Shown here piece by piece: positions 1 through 7,616 of a DNA stretch of 33,966 bases. A program made the position numbers and the translations under genes. The notes under the pieces are model-generated. The model made no database searches and had not been told where the DNA came from. It saw only the letters and a list, made by a program, of their open reading frames with translations. Position 1 is the first letter of the stretch; the number at the start of each line of letters is the position of its first letter. The DNA is from Pseudomonadota bacterium (GTDB taxonomy: Bacteria > Pseudomonadota > Alphaproteobacteria > Acetobacterales > Acetobacteraceae), in the NCBI GenBank assembly GCA_021846225.1, contig JAJZCG010000025.1, positions 1-33,966 of the forward strand, in the 5' to 3' direction.

Positions 1-339
1 GGCGCAGCCCAGGCCGTAGCCGAGCGCCAGCACGATGCTGGGCAGCGAGAGGCGGCGGCGGCGGGTGAAATATTCGGCCAACCCCCAGGAAAACCCGGTT
101 ATGGCCGCGCCGCCGAAGAACAACGAACTTCTTCCGGCCAGCCAGCCGGCGCCGGTGAGGAACACCACCATGGCGATGGAGATGAAAATATCATTAAAGC
201 CGGTGAGCAGGCGGAATTGCTCCTCGTCAGGTGCTGCGCGATGCCGCCCGGCGAATGCGCGCAGGGCTTGCGCCGCCTCGGGTTTGAGCGCCCCGGCGGC
301 AACCGCGGCGTCCAGCTCTTCGTCGTTGTAAATAGTCAT
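1..339 (-). CDS. Hypothetical membrane protein, N-terminal part (gene runs off the window)
   Basis: The reading frame is open from an ATG at 339 to the window edge, giving the first 113 residues. The start is MTIYNDEELDAAVAAG, and a GGAG lies 4 bases upstream. Residues 1-45 form a charged, helical, soluble stretch. Three hydrophobic segments follow, at about residues 48-69, 72-90 and 98-113, separated by a short RRRR loop. The pattern of a short soluble N-terminus then serial membrane helices resembles DUF2157-like proteins of alphaproteobacteria, but I do not recognise the family with certainty. The C-terminal part is not in the window. It is transcribed in the same direction as sodB but separated from it by a palindromic repeat region, so it probably has its own transcript. 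Confidence 0.7.
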   Translation of the reverse strand, partial: MTIYNDEELDAAVAAGALKPEAAQALRAFAGRHRAAPDEEQFRLLTGFNDIFISIAMVVFLTGAGWLAGRSSLFFGGAAITGFSWGLAEYFTRRRRLSLPSIVLALGYGLGCA

Positions 340-374
340 CGTGCTCCGGGGTGCGCGCTGTAAAAAAGGGGACT

Positions 375-409
375 CAGAGCCTGATCGCTTTAAATGCAAT
401 CAGGCTCTG
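375..409. repeat. Perfect 11-bp palindrome with AT-rich loop
   Basis: CAGAGCCTGAT at 375-385 is the exact reverse complement of ATCAGGCTCTG at 399-409. The loop is 13 bases and contains TTTAAA. A run of five T follows at 414-418, so on the plus strand it could act as a terminator. Its AGAGCCTGATCG edge resembles the AGAGTCTGATCG edge of the 69-bp repeats at 22.1 kb, so it may belong to a composite repeat with the element at 428-478. Confidence 0.7.
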
Positions 410-427
410 GCCATTTTTCGCGAGGGC

Positions 428-478
428 GATTCACGCTTTCGGTTCGCCCGGTTAAGCGAACCTCAAACGATCGCACTC
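428..478 (-). repeat. Single inverted copy of the 69-bp repeat family found at 22.1 kb
   Basis: Read on the plus strand, this stretch begins GATTCACGCTTTCGGTT and ends AACCTCAAACGATC followed by ACTC. The reverse complement of each 69-bp unit at 22085-22360 begins GATTCACGCTTCCGGTT and ends AACCTCAAACGATC followed by ACTC. Only the middle differs, and in both places the middle can fold back on itself: here GGTTCGC pairs with GCGAACC, in the array GGTTG-ACGC pairs with GCGT-CAACC. Different sequence with the same fold suggests conserved structure. It lies just 3' of sodB. Confidence 0.7.
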
Positions 479-498
479 CAAAAGCACCCTTTTTTGGT

Positions 499-1107
499 TC
501 AACCGGCCAGAAGTGCGGCTTCGGCGAATTCGTAGTTGGCGATTTTGTCCAGCCAGTTGGTGATGTAGTCCGGACGGCGGTTGCGGAAGTCCAGGTAGTA
601 GCTGTGCTCCCACACGTCGAGCGCGAGCAGCACCTTGCCTTCGCCGGTGGCGAGCGGGTTGGCGCCGTTGGGGGTTTTGGCCATTTTCAGCTTGCCATCG
701 GCGGCCAGCACGAGCCAGGCCCAGCCGGAGCCGAACTGGCCGACGCCGGCAGCCTTGAACGCATCCTTGAACGCCGCCACGGAGCCGAAATCTTCCACCA
801 GCTTGGCTTCCAGTCTGGGCGGGATCACGCCGCCATTAGGGCTCATGTTCTGCCAGAAGAGGTTGTGGTTCCAATGCTGCCCGGCATTGTTGAACACCGG
901 CGCCAGCTCCGGCTTGTTGTAGGAGAAGGTGACGATTTCCTCGAGGGTTTTGCCCTGCAGGTCGGCGTTTTTCTCAACGAAACCGTTCAGCGCGGTCACA
1001 TAGGCCTGGTGGTGCTTGCCGTGATGCAGCTCCAGCGTTTCCTCGCACATGCCGGCGGCGGCCAGCGCGGTTTTGGCGTAGGGCAGGGTGGGGAGTTCGA
1101 AAGCCAT
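499..1107 (-). CDS. sodB: Superoxide dismutase, Fe type
   Basis: This is a 202-residue member of the Fe/Mn superoxide dismutase family, which converts superoxide to oxygen and hydrogen peroxide, normally in the cytoplasm. By alignment with E. coli SodB the metal ligands are His28 (in LHHGKHH), His81 (in WNHNLFW), and Asp164 and His168 (in DVWEH). The AGQHWNH segment carries the glutamine typical of iron enzymes rather than the GGHANH of manganese enzymes, and the second Mn-type glutamine is absent, so iron is the likelier metal. Length is normal for the family. The ATG at 1107 has an AAGGAG 12 bases upstream. It is divergent from the gene at 1165 with only 57 bases between, so its promoter probably reaches into that gene (a TTGACT lies at 1172-1177 on this strand). 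Confidence 0.96.
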   Translation of the reverse strand: MAFELPTLPYAKTALAAAGMCEETLELHHGKHHQAYVTALNGFVEKNADLQGKTLEEIVTFSYNKPELAPVFNNAGQHWNHNLFWQNMSPNGGVIPPRLEAKLVEDFGSVAAFKDAFKAAGVGQFGSGWAWLVLAADGKLKMAKTPNGANPLATGEGKVLLALDVWEHSYYLDFRNRRPDYITNWLDKIANYEFAEAALLAG

Positions 1108-1164
1108 CAGCGGGTCTCCTTGTTAAAAGTTTTCTTCGTCGTGACGATTAGCTATGGACTGCGC

Positions 1165-1869
1165 ATGCCTCAGTCAAGCGACCATTTGCACCTCCAGCGT
1201 CTCCAGCGCGCTGATCCGGACCGTTATTTCTGCACCCTGTTTGCCCCGCCGCAGGCGCGCGGCAGCCTGGCGCTGCTGTATCTGTTCAACAACGAGCTGG
1301 CGCGCGCGCGCGAGGTGGCCTCCGAGCCGCTGCTGGCGCGCATCCGCCTGCAATGGTGGCGCGAGGTGGTGGAGGGCGAGGCGAAGAAGCATGATATCGC
1401 CACGCCGCTCAGCGCGGCGCTGGCGGCCGGGATTTTCGCGCGCGCGGATCTGCTGGGACTGATCGAGGCGCGCGAGGCGGAGGCGGAGGGGGACATTCCC
1501 GACGCGGCGGCGTTTTTCGCCTATGCGCGCGGCACGGCGGGCAGGCTGGCGCGCATCGCGGGGAAGGTGCTGGGCGCCGATTCGCCCGTGGTCGAGGATC
1601 TGGGCACCGCCTACGGTGTTTCCGGCATCCTGCGCGCGGTCTCGTTTCTGGCGGCGCAGGACCGTTCGCTGCTGCCGGCTGACGCCACGCCGCTGGATGG
1701 GCTGGTGGCGCAGGCAAGGGCGTTGCTGGATCAGCGCCCCCCGCGTGCGGCGCTGGCCGCCGCACTCCCGGCGGTGTTCGCCAGGCGGGATCTGGGCAAG
1801 CCGTTCGCCCCGCGCAGCCTGGGTGACAAATTCGCCGTGTTGCGCGCGGCGTTTACGGGCCGGGTGTGA
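1165..1869 (+). CDS. Squalene/phytoene synthase family protein, NDUFAF6-like
   Basis: The 234-residue product has the fold signature of the trans-prenyltransferase squalene/phytoene synthase family: YFCTLFAPPQARGSL near the start, then LARAREVASEPLLARIRLQWWREVVEG split over residues 40-70, and a central AYGVSGILRAV helix. The two aspartate-rich DxxxD motifs needed to bind prenyl diphosphate are missing at both expected places. That is typical of the subgroup related to mitochondrial NDUFAF6, a complex I assembly factor, so a role in respiratory complex assembly is likelier than isoprenoid synthesis; this is inference. ATG 1165 was chosen because residues upstream do not look like the family, but there is no clear ribosome binding site, and an in-frame GTG at 1141 is possible. 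Its last 17 bases overlap the convergent SDR gene. Confidence 0.8.
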   Translation: MPQSSDHLHLQRLQRADPDRYFCTLFAPPQARGSLALLYLFNNELARAREVASEPLLARIRLQWWREVVEGEAKKHDIATPLSAALAAGIFARADLLGLIEAREAEAEGDIPDAAAFFAYARGTAGRLARIAGKVLGADSPVVEDLGTAYGVSGILRAVSFLAAQDRSLLPADATPLDGLVAQARALLDQRPPRAALAAALPAVFARRDLGKPFAPRSLGDKFAVLRAAFTGRV

Positions 1870-2773
1870 TGCTGAGCGCGGTCAGGGCCTCGGCGGCCTC
1901 CCACAGCGCCCGGGCCACGCCTGCGTCCAGCGCGAGCTTCTCCGGCCTGGCCTTGCCCGGCGGGCCGCGGAATTCCTTGAAGCCGGTGGGGCCATAATAG
2001 CCGCCCGGCGTTACGTCCGCCGCGGTGGCGGCGAACAGCGTGGGCAGCGCCCCGGCCGCGCCGGATTGGGAGATGAACGGCTCCACCAGTTTGAGGCCAA
2101 GCGCCGTGAGGGTCCCGGGGCCGTTGGCGATCAGCTCGGTGCGCGCGATGCCCGGATGCGCCGCCAGCGAAAGCAGCCCCCAACCCCCGGCATCCGCGCG
2201 GCGCTGCAATTCCATGGCAAACATCAGCATCGCCAGTTTTGATTGGCTGTATGCCTGCCAGGGCTTGTAGCCGCGGGCGGACTGCAAATCCGCCAGATCA
2301 ATCCGCCCCTGCCGGTGGGCGATGGAGGAGAGCTGGATCACCCGTGGCGCCGGGGCCTTCATCAAGGCGGGGAGCAGCAGCGCGGTGAGGGCGAAATGTC
2401 CCAGAAAATTCACGCCGAATTGCAGCTCGAACCCATCGGCGGTGACCTGCCGCGCGGGTGTTGCCATGACGCCCGCGTTGTTGATCAGGAGGTCGAGCGT
2501 GCCATGCGCGGCTTTGAAGCGGGCCGCGAAATCATGCACCGAGGCGAGGCGGGCGAGGTCCAGTGCCTCGAACACCGCCCGGCCGGGGGCCACGGCGTTT
2601 ATTTTCGCCGCCGCCGCCGTGCCTTTTTCCGCGTTGCGGCAGGCCAGGATCACATTTGCCCCGGCCTTTGCCAGCTCCAGCGCGGTGAAATAGCCGATCC
2701 CGCTGTTGGCCCCGGTGATAACCGCCAATTTTCCCGCCTGCGAGGGAATATCGCCAGAAGCCCATGCGTTCAT
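1853..2773 (-). CDS. Short-chain dehydrogenase/reductase (retinol dehydrogenase-like)
   Basis: This is a 306-residue NAD(P)-dependent oxidoreductase of the classical-to-extended SDR type. The cofactor motif TGANSGIG is at residues 20-27, NNAG at 98-101, the catalytic serine at about 149-150 in QLSSIAHR, and the catalytic pair YSQSK at 175-179. The arrangement, with a long C-terminal segment containing GGYYGPTGF, matches the retinol-dehydrogenase/WW-oxidoreductase-like branch common in bacteria; the substrate cannot be read from the sequence. The start codon lies one base after the hemB stop (TGA-G-ATG), so the two genes are surely co-transcribed and translationally coupled. Whether the enzyme has anything to do with tetrapyrroles is unknown. 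The stop is TAA, reached inside the end of the convergent gene. Confidence 0.9.
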   Translation of the reverse strand: MNAWASGDIPSQAGKLAVITGANSGIGYFTALELAKAGANVILACRNAEKGTAAAAKINAVAPGRAVFEALDLARLASVHDFAARFKAAHGTLDLLINNAGVMATPARQVTADGFELQFGVNFLGHFALTALLLPALMKAPAPRVIQLSSIAHRQGRIDLADLQSARGYKPWQAYSQSKLAMLMFAMELQRRADAGGWGLLSLAAHPGIARTELIANGPGTLTALGLKLVEPFISQSGAAGALPTLFAATAADVTPGGYYGPTGFKEFRGPPGKARPEKLALDAGVARALWEAAEALTALSITPGP

Positions 2774-2774
2774 C

Positions 2775-3767
2775 TCAGCCCTCCAGAAGTTTAGCCGCCT
2801 CCACCGCGAAATAAGTCAGCACGCCCGAACACCCGGCGCGCTTGAAGCCGAGCAGGCTTTCCATCATGGCGCGGTCGTGGTCGATCCAGCCGTTTTGCAC
2901 CGCCGCCATGATCATCGCATATTCGCCCGAGACCTGATAGGCGAACACCGGCACCTCGAAGCGCTGCTTCACCCGCTGGATGATGTCGAGATAGGGCATG
3001 CCGGGTTTGACCATCACCATGTCGGCGCCTTCGGCGAGGTCCAGCGCCACCTCGTGCAGCGCCTCCTCGGCGTTGGCCGGGTTCATCTGATAGGTTTTCT
3101 TGTCCCCCTTCAGCGCGCCGCCGGAGCCGATGGCATCACGGAACGGGCCGTAGAAGGCGGAGGCATATTTGGCGGCGTAGCTCATGATGCGGGTGTTGAT
3201 GAAGCCGGCTTCGTCCAGCCCGGCGCGGATGGCGCCGATGCGCCCGTCCATCATGTCCGACGGGGCGATGATGTCGATGCCCGCTGCCGCCTGGTTCACC
3301 GCCTGGCGCACCAGGATTTTCACGCTCTCGTCGTTGACCACATAGCCGTCCTCGATAAGGCCGTCGTGCCCGTGGTCGGTATAGGGGTCGAGCGCGACAT
3401 CGCCGACCAGGGCGATTTCGGGGAATTCGGCCTTCAGGATGCGTGCGGCCTGGCACATCAGGTTGTTGGCGTTCAGCGCCTCGGTGGCGGTGGGGTTCTT
3501 CAGCCCGGCCGGGGTGGCGGGAAACAGCGCGATGGCGGGGATTTTCAGCCGCGCGGCGGCCTCGACATGTTTGGCCAGGCCCTCCAGCCCGGTGCGCGAG
3601 ACGCCCGGCATGGAGCTGATGGGCGTTGCCGCGCCGTGGCCCTCGCGGATGAAGATCGGCCAGATCAGGTCGTCGGTTGAGAGTTTATGCTCCGCCACCA
3701 GCCGCCGCGTGGCGTCATCGTAGCGGTTGCGTCTCAGGCGGGTATTGGGGAAGGAACGGTTTGTCAT
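2775..3767 (-). CDS. hemB: Delta-aminolevulinic acid dehydratase (porphobilinogen synthase)
   Basis: HemB condenses two 5-aminolevulinate molecules into porphobilinogen, the second common step of haem synthesis. The product has 330 residues, the normal length. The Schiff-base lysines are Lys200 (in MSYAAKYASAFYG) and Lys254 (in MVKPGMPYLD). At residues 124-136 the metal site reads VALDPYTDHGHDG: aspartates replace the cysteines of zinc enzymes, as in the magnesium-type HemB of Bradyrhizobium and other alphaproteobacteria. ATG 3767 begins MTNRSFPNTRLRRNR, matching the usual N-terminus; the longer open frame to 3914 adds 49 residues unlike the family. It is the first gene of a two-gene unit with the SDR gene and diverges from the NRAMP gene, so the Fur-like box at 3893-3913 could act on both. 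Confidence 0.96.
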   Translation of the reverse strand: MTNRSFPNTRLRRNRYDDATRRLVAEHKLSTDDLIWPIFIREGHGAATPISSMPGVSRTGLEGLAKHVEAAARLKIPAIALFPATPAGLKNPTATEALNANNLMCQAARILKAEFPEIALVGDVALDPYTDHGHDGLIEDGYVVNDESVKILVRQAVNQAAAGIDIIAPSDMMDGRIGAIRAGLDEAGFINTRIMSYAAKYASAFYGPFRDAIGSGGALKGDKKTYQMNPANAEEALHEVALDLAEGADMVMVKPGMPYLDIIQRVKQRFEVPVFAYQVSGEYAMIMAAVQNGWIDHDRAMMESLLGFKRAGCSGVLTYFAVEAAKLLEG

Positions 3768-3850
3768 GCCCACATGATTAACGGTTTCGCGGCTTGATTG
3801 CGAGGTGATGCCAGCGCATTGCTGCAATCGGCCCGGCGTTTTTCCGGCGC

Positions 3851-3880
3851 TTGACGGGCGCGGCTGGAGGCGGCTAAAAC
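3851..3880 (+). promoter_or_regulatory. Candidate promoter of the NRAMP gene
   Basis: TTGACG (3851-3856) and TAAAAC (3875-3880) are separated by 18 bases. The Fur-like box begins 13 bases downstream, where bound repressor would cover the transcription start. Seen by eye only. Confidence 0.4.
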
Positions 3881-3892
3881 AGCCTGGATAAA

Positions 3893-3913
3893 TGCGAATA
3901 ATTCTCAATCGCA
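3893..3913. promoter_or_regulatory. Fur/Mur-like operator
   Basis: This is a 21-bp imperfect palindrome with the half-sites TGCGAATAATT and CTCAATCGCA; the outer TGCGA/TCGCA arms match perfectly. It fits the proteobacterial Fur box pattern (GCGAATnATTCTCATTTGC type) and shares TGCGAATnATT with the box before the FTR1 gene at 29923-29943. It sits between divergent hemB and the NRAMP gene. Iron- or manganese-responsive control is inferred. Confidence 0.6.
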
Positions 3914-4034
3914 ATTACGGCGCTTTCCGCCGGGTTTGATCTGCATCAATGCGCGGTGTGGAGGAAGCCAGGAGAGTGCGCCAACTGTGGATGAGAATAA
4001 ATTGCAAAAGCCCTCCAAGCGGAGCCGTGTATTG

Positions 4035-5303
4035 ATGCCTTCGACGACCAAGAGCCAGAGCGCCCGATCCTCGCTGGGCAGGTATTTCACGGTCTTGCCG
4101 TGGATGGCCGTATTTGGCCCCGGTCTGGTGGTCATGCTGGCTGATACCGATGTCGGCTCCATCATCACCGCCGGGCAGAGCGGGGTGCAATGGGGCTACA
4201 AGCTGCTGGCCGTGCAGCTCATATTGGTGCCGATCCTCTATGTCGTGCAGGAGATGACCGTGCGGCTGGGGATATTCACCGGGCGGGGACATGGCGAGCT
4301 GATCCGCGATTGTTTCGGCGCGAAATGGGCCTGGCTTTCAGCGACGGGGCTCTCGGTTGCCACCATCGGCGCGTTGCTCACCGAGTTCTCCGGCGTGGCC
4401 GGAATCGGTGATCTCTATGGGGTGCCGCATTACGTCTCGCTGCCGCTGGCGGTCATCGCGCTGCTGGCGGTGGTGCTCACCGGCTCATACCGCCGGGTGG
4501 AGCGCGCGGCGATCGCCATCGGCCTGTTCGAACTGGCGTTTTTTTTCGTCGCCTGGGCGGCCCGGCCGGACCTTTCGGTCATGCTGCGCCAGTCCGTGCG
4601 GATGCCCGTGTTCAATCCGCATTTCGAATATCTGGTCGCGGCCAATATCGGCGCGGTCATCATGCCCTGGATGATTTTTTATCAGCAATCGGCCGTTGCC
4701 GATAAAAAGCTCGGCCCCAGCCACTACACGGCGGCGCGCTGGGATACCGCGGCCGGCGCGCTGGTTACGCAGCTGGTCATGGCCGCGGTGCTGATCGCGG
4801 CGGCGGCCTCCATTCAGCCGCATGCGCCGCAGGCGAGCCTGAACACGGTGGGCGACATGAGCCAGGCGATGACGCCCTATCTCGGCCCGCAATTCGGCCG
4901 GTTGATTTTTGGCCTCGGCGTGATCGGCGCGGGCATGGTGGCTGCGATCGTCGCCTCGCTGGCGCTGGCCTGGGGGCTGGGCGAGGTCGCGGGATACCGG
5001 CGCTCGCTGGAGCACCATCCGCTCAAGGCGCGCTGGTTCTATGGCGTCTATGCGTTTTGCGTGATTGGCGGGGCGGTGCTGGTGGGCGTCACGCCCAATC
5101 TGATCAGCCTGAACATCGGTGTGCAGGTGATGAACGCGCTGTTGCTGCCGCTGGTGCTGGGCTTTCTGGTCCGGCTCTGCATGGTGGCGCTGCCGCCCGC
5201 GCACCGGCTGCGGGGTGTTTATAAATGGGTGGTCATCGCCGTATGCGGGGTCACCTGTGCGTTTGGCGTGCTGGGCGGGCTTGGCGGGTTCTTCATTTCC
5301 TGA
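4035..5303 (+). CDS. NRAMP-family divalent metal transporter, non-canonical metal motif
   Basis: This is an integral membrane protein of 422 residues with about 11 hydrophobic segments, recognisable as NRAMP (SLC11/MntH) family from GPGLVVMLADTD in helix 1 and ANIGAVIMPW in helix 6. Canonical NRAMPs carry DPGN in helix 1 and MPH in helix 6. Here helix 1 reads DVGS (Asp39 to Ser42) and helix 6 reads MPW (Met210 to Trp212). The Asp and Met ligands stay, but the Asn, Pro and His are lost, so the metal preference may differ from classical MntH. The Fur-like box upstream supports iron or manganese control. The start is uncertain: ATG 4035 has GGAG 10 bases upstream; GTG 3987, with GGAG 12 bases upstream, would add 16 residues. 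Confidence 0.85.
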   Translation: MPSTTKSQSARSSLGRYFTVLPWMAVFGPGLVVMLADTDVGSIITAGQSGVQWGYKLLAVQLILVPILYVVQEMTVRLGIFTGRGHGELIRDCFGAKWAWLSATGLSVATIGALLTEFSGVAGIGDLYGVPHYVSLPLAVIALLAVVLTGSYRRVERAAIAIGLFELAFFFVAWAARPDLSVMLRQSVRMPVFNPHFEYLVAANIGAVIMPWMIFYQQSAVADKKLGPSHYTAARWDTAAGALVTQLVMAAVLIAAAASIQPHAPQASLNTVGDMSQAMTPYLGPQFGRLIFGLGVIGAGMVAAIVASLALAWGLGEVAGYRRSLEHHPLKARWFYGVYAFCVIGGAVLVGVTPNLISLNIGVQVMNALLLPLVLGFLVRLCMVALPPAHRLRGVYKWVVIAVCGVTCAFGVLGGLGGFFIS

Positions 5304-5316
5304 AACCCAGCCTCCC

Positions 5317-5331
5317 GCCCCGAAGGGGGGC
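5317..5331 (+). terminator. Possible weak terminator hairpin after the NRAMP gene
   Basis: GCCCC and GGGGC pair around a short loop, 14 bases after the stop codon. The following ATGTTATTT is only modestly T-rich, so termination strength is doubtful. Confidence 0.3.
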
Positions 5332-5373
5332 ATGTTATTTCCTTATCGCGAAACCTCATGATAAACGGGGGCC

Positions 5374-5832
5374 ATGACTCGTTCTTTGATCGTAGCGCTA
5401 GGCGCTGACCACGGTGGTATCACCCTTAAAGACCGGCTTGCCGCCGCCATGGCGGAGGCCGGTCATCAACTGCTGGATTTTGGCACGGATGGCCCGGCCA
5501 GCGTGGACTATCCGGATTTCGCCCATGCCGTATGCGGCGCGGTGGCGGCCGGGCAGGCTGACCTTGGCATCCTCGTCTGCGGCACCGGCATCGGCATGAG
5601 CATTGCCGCCAACCGCAACCCCGCGATTCGCTGCGCCTTGGTGCATGATGTCACCACCGCCCGGCTCACCCGCGCGCATAACGATGCCAACGTGCTCGCG
5701 CTGGGCGCGCGCATCATCGGCGAGGAAGTGGCGCTGGACATTTTGCAGACCTTTCTCTCCACCCCATATGAGGGCGGGCGGCATGACCGCCGCCTCGCCA
5801 AACTCAACCCCTCAACGGAGCCCGCCGCATGA
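5374..5832 (+). CDS. rpiB: Ribose-5-phosphate isomerase B
   Basis: RpiB interconverts ribose 5-phosphate and ribulose 5-phosphate in the pentose phosphate pathway; the product of the forward reaction, ribulose 5-phosphate, is also the substrate of RibB encoded further down this operon. The 152-residue protein shows the family marks: GADHGG at residues 10-15, DYPDFA at 45-50, the catalytic Cys69 in [14 protein letters not shown], and the [15 protein letters not shown] block with His102. It is the first gene of a long plus-strand operon; its TGA overlaps the glyA ATG (ATGA at 5829-5832). No riboswitch is visible upstream; only 70 bases separate it from the NRAMP gene. Confidence 0.95.
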   Translation: MTRSLIVALGADHGGITLKDRLAAAMAEAGHQLLDFGTDGPASVDYPDFAHAVCGAVAAGQADLGILVCGTGIGMSIAANRNPAIRCALVHDVTTARLTRAHNDANVLALGARIIGEEVALDILQTFLSTPYEGGRHDRRLAKLNPSTEPAA

Positions 5833-7127
5833 ACGAGCACAGCACAACCCCGCATCTCACGCGCTTCTTTAACGCCCCGCTGGCCCAGACCGACCCTGAG
5901 CTGGCCGCGATCCTGCACCAGGAGATGGTGCGTGAGCAGGACGGAATTGAGCTGATCGCCTCGGAAAACATCGTCTCCGCCGCCGTGCTGGCAGCGCAGG
6001 GCTCGGTGCTGACCAATAAATACGCCGAGGGCTACCCCGGCAAGCGCTATTACGGCGGCTGCGGCCCGGCGGATCTGGCCGAGACCCTGGCGATCGAGCG
6101 GGCGAAGAAGCTGTTCAACGCGGGATTCGCCAATGTGCAGGCCAATTCCGGCAGCCAGGCCAATCAGTCGGTGTTTCTGGCGCTGCTGCAGCCGGGCGAT
6201 ACGATTCTCGGCATGTCGCTGGCCGCCGGCGGGCACCTCACCCATGGCGCCGCGCCCAACATGTCCGGCAAATGGTTCAACGCCGTGCAATACGGCGTGC
6301 GCAAGGACGATGGCCTGCTCGACTACGAGGAGCTGGAAGCCCTGGCCCGCCAGCACAAGCCCAAGCTGATCATCGCGGGCGGCTCGGCCTATCCGCGCTT
6401 TATCGATTTCGCGCGCATCCGCGCCGTGGCCGATGAGGTCGGCGCGTATTTCATGGTCGACATGGCGCATTTCGCCGGGCTGGTCGCGGCGGGCATTTTC
6501 CCCTCGCCGATGGAACATGCACATGTGATCACCACCACCACGCATAAAACCCTGCGCGGCCCGCGCGGCGGCATGGTGCTCACCAACCATGAGGATATCG
6601 CCAAAAAGATCAATTCGGCGATTTTCCCCGGCCTGCAGGGCGGCCCGCTGATGCATGTGATCGCCGCGAAGGCGGTGGCCTTTGGCGAGGCGCTGCACCC
6701 GGATTTCGTGACCTACCAGAAAGCCGTCGCCGCCAACGCGAAAACCCTGGCGGCGACGCTGGTGGAGCAGGGGCTGGCGATTGTCACCGGGGGCACGGAT
6801 TCGCATCTGCTGCTGGTTGACCTGCGGCCCAAGCACACCACCGGCAAGGCAGCCGAGGCGAGCCTGGAGCGCGCGCACATCACCGCCAATAAAAACGCCA
6901 TCCCGTTTGATCCGGAAAAGCCGTTCATCACCTCCGGCATTCGCCTGGGCACCCCGGCTGCCACCTCGCGCGGCTTCGGCGTCGCGGAGTTCCGCGAGGT
7001 CGGGCAGATGATCGGCCAGGTTCTCGACGGTCTGGCGAAGTCGAACGACGGCACGAACGCGCAGGCGGAGCAGGAAGTTGGCGCGCGGGTGAAGGCGCTC
7101 TGCGCGCGTTTCCCGATCTATCGCTAA
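5829..7127 (+). CDS. glyA: Serine hydroxymethyltransferase
   Basis: This pyridoxal-phosphate enzyme moves the hydroxymethyl group of serine to tetrahydrofolate, giving glycine and methylene-THF for purine, thymidylate and methionine synthesis. The 432-residue length is typical. The family blocks are present in order: [10 protein letters not shown] (41-50), the [13 protein letters not shown] loop (65-77), the [10 protein letters not shown] segment, and the PLP-binding lysine Lys240 within [14 protein letters not shown]. It starts inside the stop of rpiB, and 15 bases separate its stop from nrdR. The pairing of glyA with rpiB and nrdR is a common alphaproteobacterial arrangement. Confidence 0.97.
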   Translation: MNEHSTTPHLTRFFNAPLAQTDPELAAILHQEMVREQDGIELIASENIVSAAVLAAQGSVLTNKYAEGYPGKRYYGGCGPADLAETLAIERAKKLFNAGFANVQANSGSQANQSVFLALLQPGDTILGMSLAAGGHLTHGAAPNMSGKWFNAVQYGVRKDDGLLDYEELEALARQHKPKLIIAGGSAYPRFIDFARIRAVADEVGAYFMVDMAHFAGLVAAGIFPSPMEHAHVITTTTHKTLRGPRGGMVLTNHEDIAKKINSAIFPGLQGGPLMHVIAAKAVAFGEALHPDFVTYQKAVAANAKTLAATLVEQGLAIVTGGTDSHLLLVDLRPKHTTGKAAEASLERAHITANKNAIPFDPEKPFITSGIRLGTPAATSRGFGVAEFREVGQMIGQVLDGLAKSNDGTNAQAEQEVGARVKALCARFPIYR

Positions 7128-7142
7128 GCGAGGGGCTGGAAC

Positions 7143-7616
7143 ATGCGCTGCCCATTCTGTGGCGAGGCTGATACCCAGGTTAAAGACAGCCGCCCCACTG
7201 AAGATGGCAGCGCCATCCGCCGCCGCCGCTTCTGCGGCGGTTGCGGGCAACGCTTCACCACGGTTGAGCGCGTGCAGCTGCGCGAACTCGTCGTGGTCAA
7301 GGCCGATGACCGCCGTGTTGCTTTCGACCGCGAAAAACTCGCCCGCTCGGTGCGTATCGCCATGCGCAAGCGCCCGTTCAACGAGGAGCGGATCGAGCGC
7401 ATCGTCAACGGCATCGTCCGCCAGCTCGAAGCCAGCGGCGAGACCGAGGTGAAGAGCCACGACATCGGCGAGCTGGTGATGGAGACGCTCAAGGCGGTGG
7501 ATACGGTGGCCTATGTGCGCTTCGCCTCGGTGTACCGCGATTTCCGCGAGGCCAAGGATTTCGAGAATTTCCTGGGCGATATGAGCGAGCTGCCAAAGCC
7601 GAAGCTGGACGGATGA
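7143..7616 (+). CDS. nrdR: Transcriptional repressor NrdR
   Basis: NrdR is a nucleotide-sensing repressor of ribonucleotide reductase genes. The 157 residues hold an N-terminal zinc ribbon with Cys3, Cys6, Cys31 and Cys34 (CPFC and CGGC), the sequence [12 protein letters not shown] expected in the family, and an ATP-cone domain over roughly residues 47-137 ([16 protein letters not shown] onward). ATG 7143 follows a short GAGGGG-like ribosome site. The stop overlaps the ribD start (ATGA, 7613-7616). No nrd gene is in the window, so its targets lie elsewhere. Confidence 0.96.
   Translation: MRCPFCGEADTQVKDSRPTEDGSAIRRRRFCGGCGQRFTTVERVQLRELVVVKADDRRVAFDREKLARSVRIAMRKRPFNEERIERIVNGIVRQLEASGETEVKSHDIGELVMETLKAVDTVAYVRFASVYRDFREAKDFENFLGDMSELPKPKLDG

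Noticed and set aside
394-1164. Plus-strand extension of the squalene/phytoene-synthase-like frame to 491 codons
   Set aside because: It runs antisense through the whole of sodB, and its sequence is a shadow of that gene; the family homology begins only after 1165.
5508-7460. Long minus-strand frame of 650 codons over rpiB, glyA and nrdR
   Set aside because: It is a frame shadow in GC-rich DNA: His/Arg/Gly-rich composition, no domain, and antisense to three certain genes.
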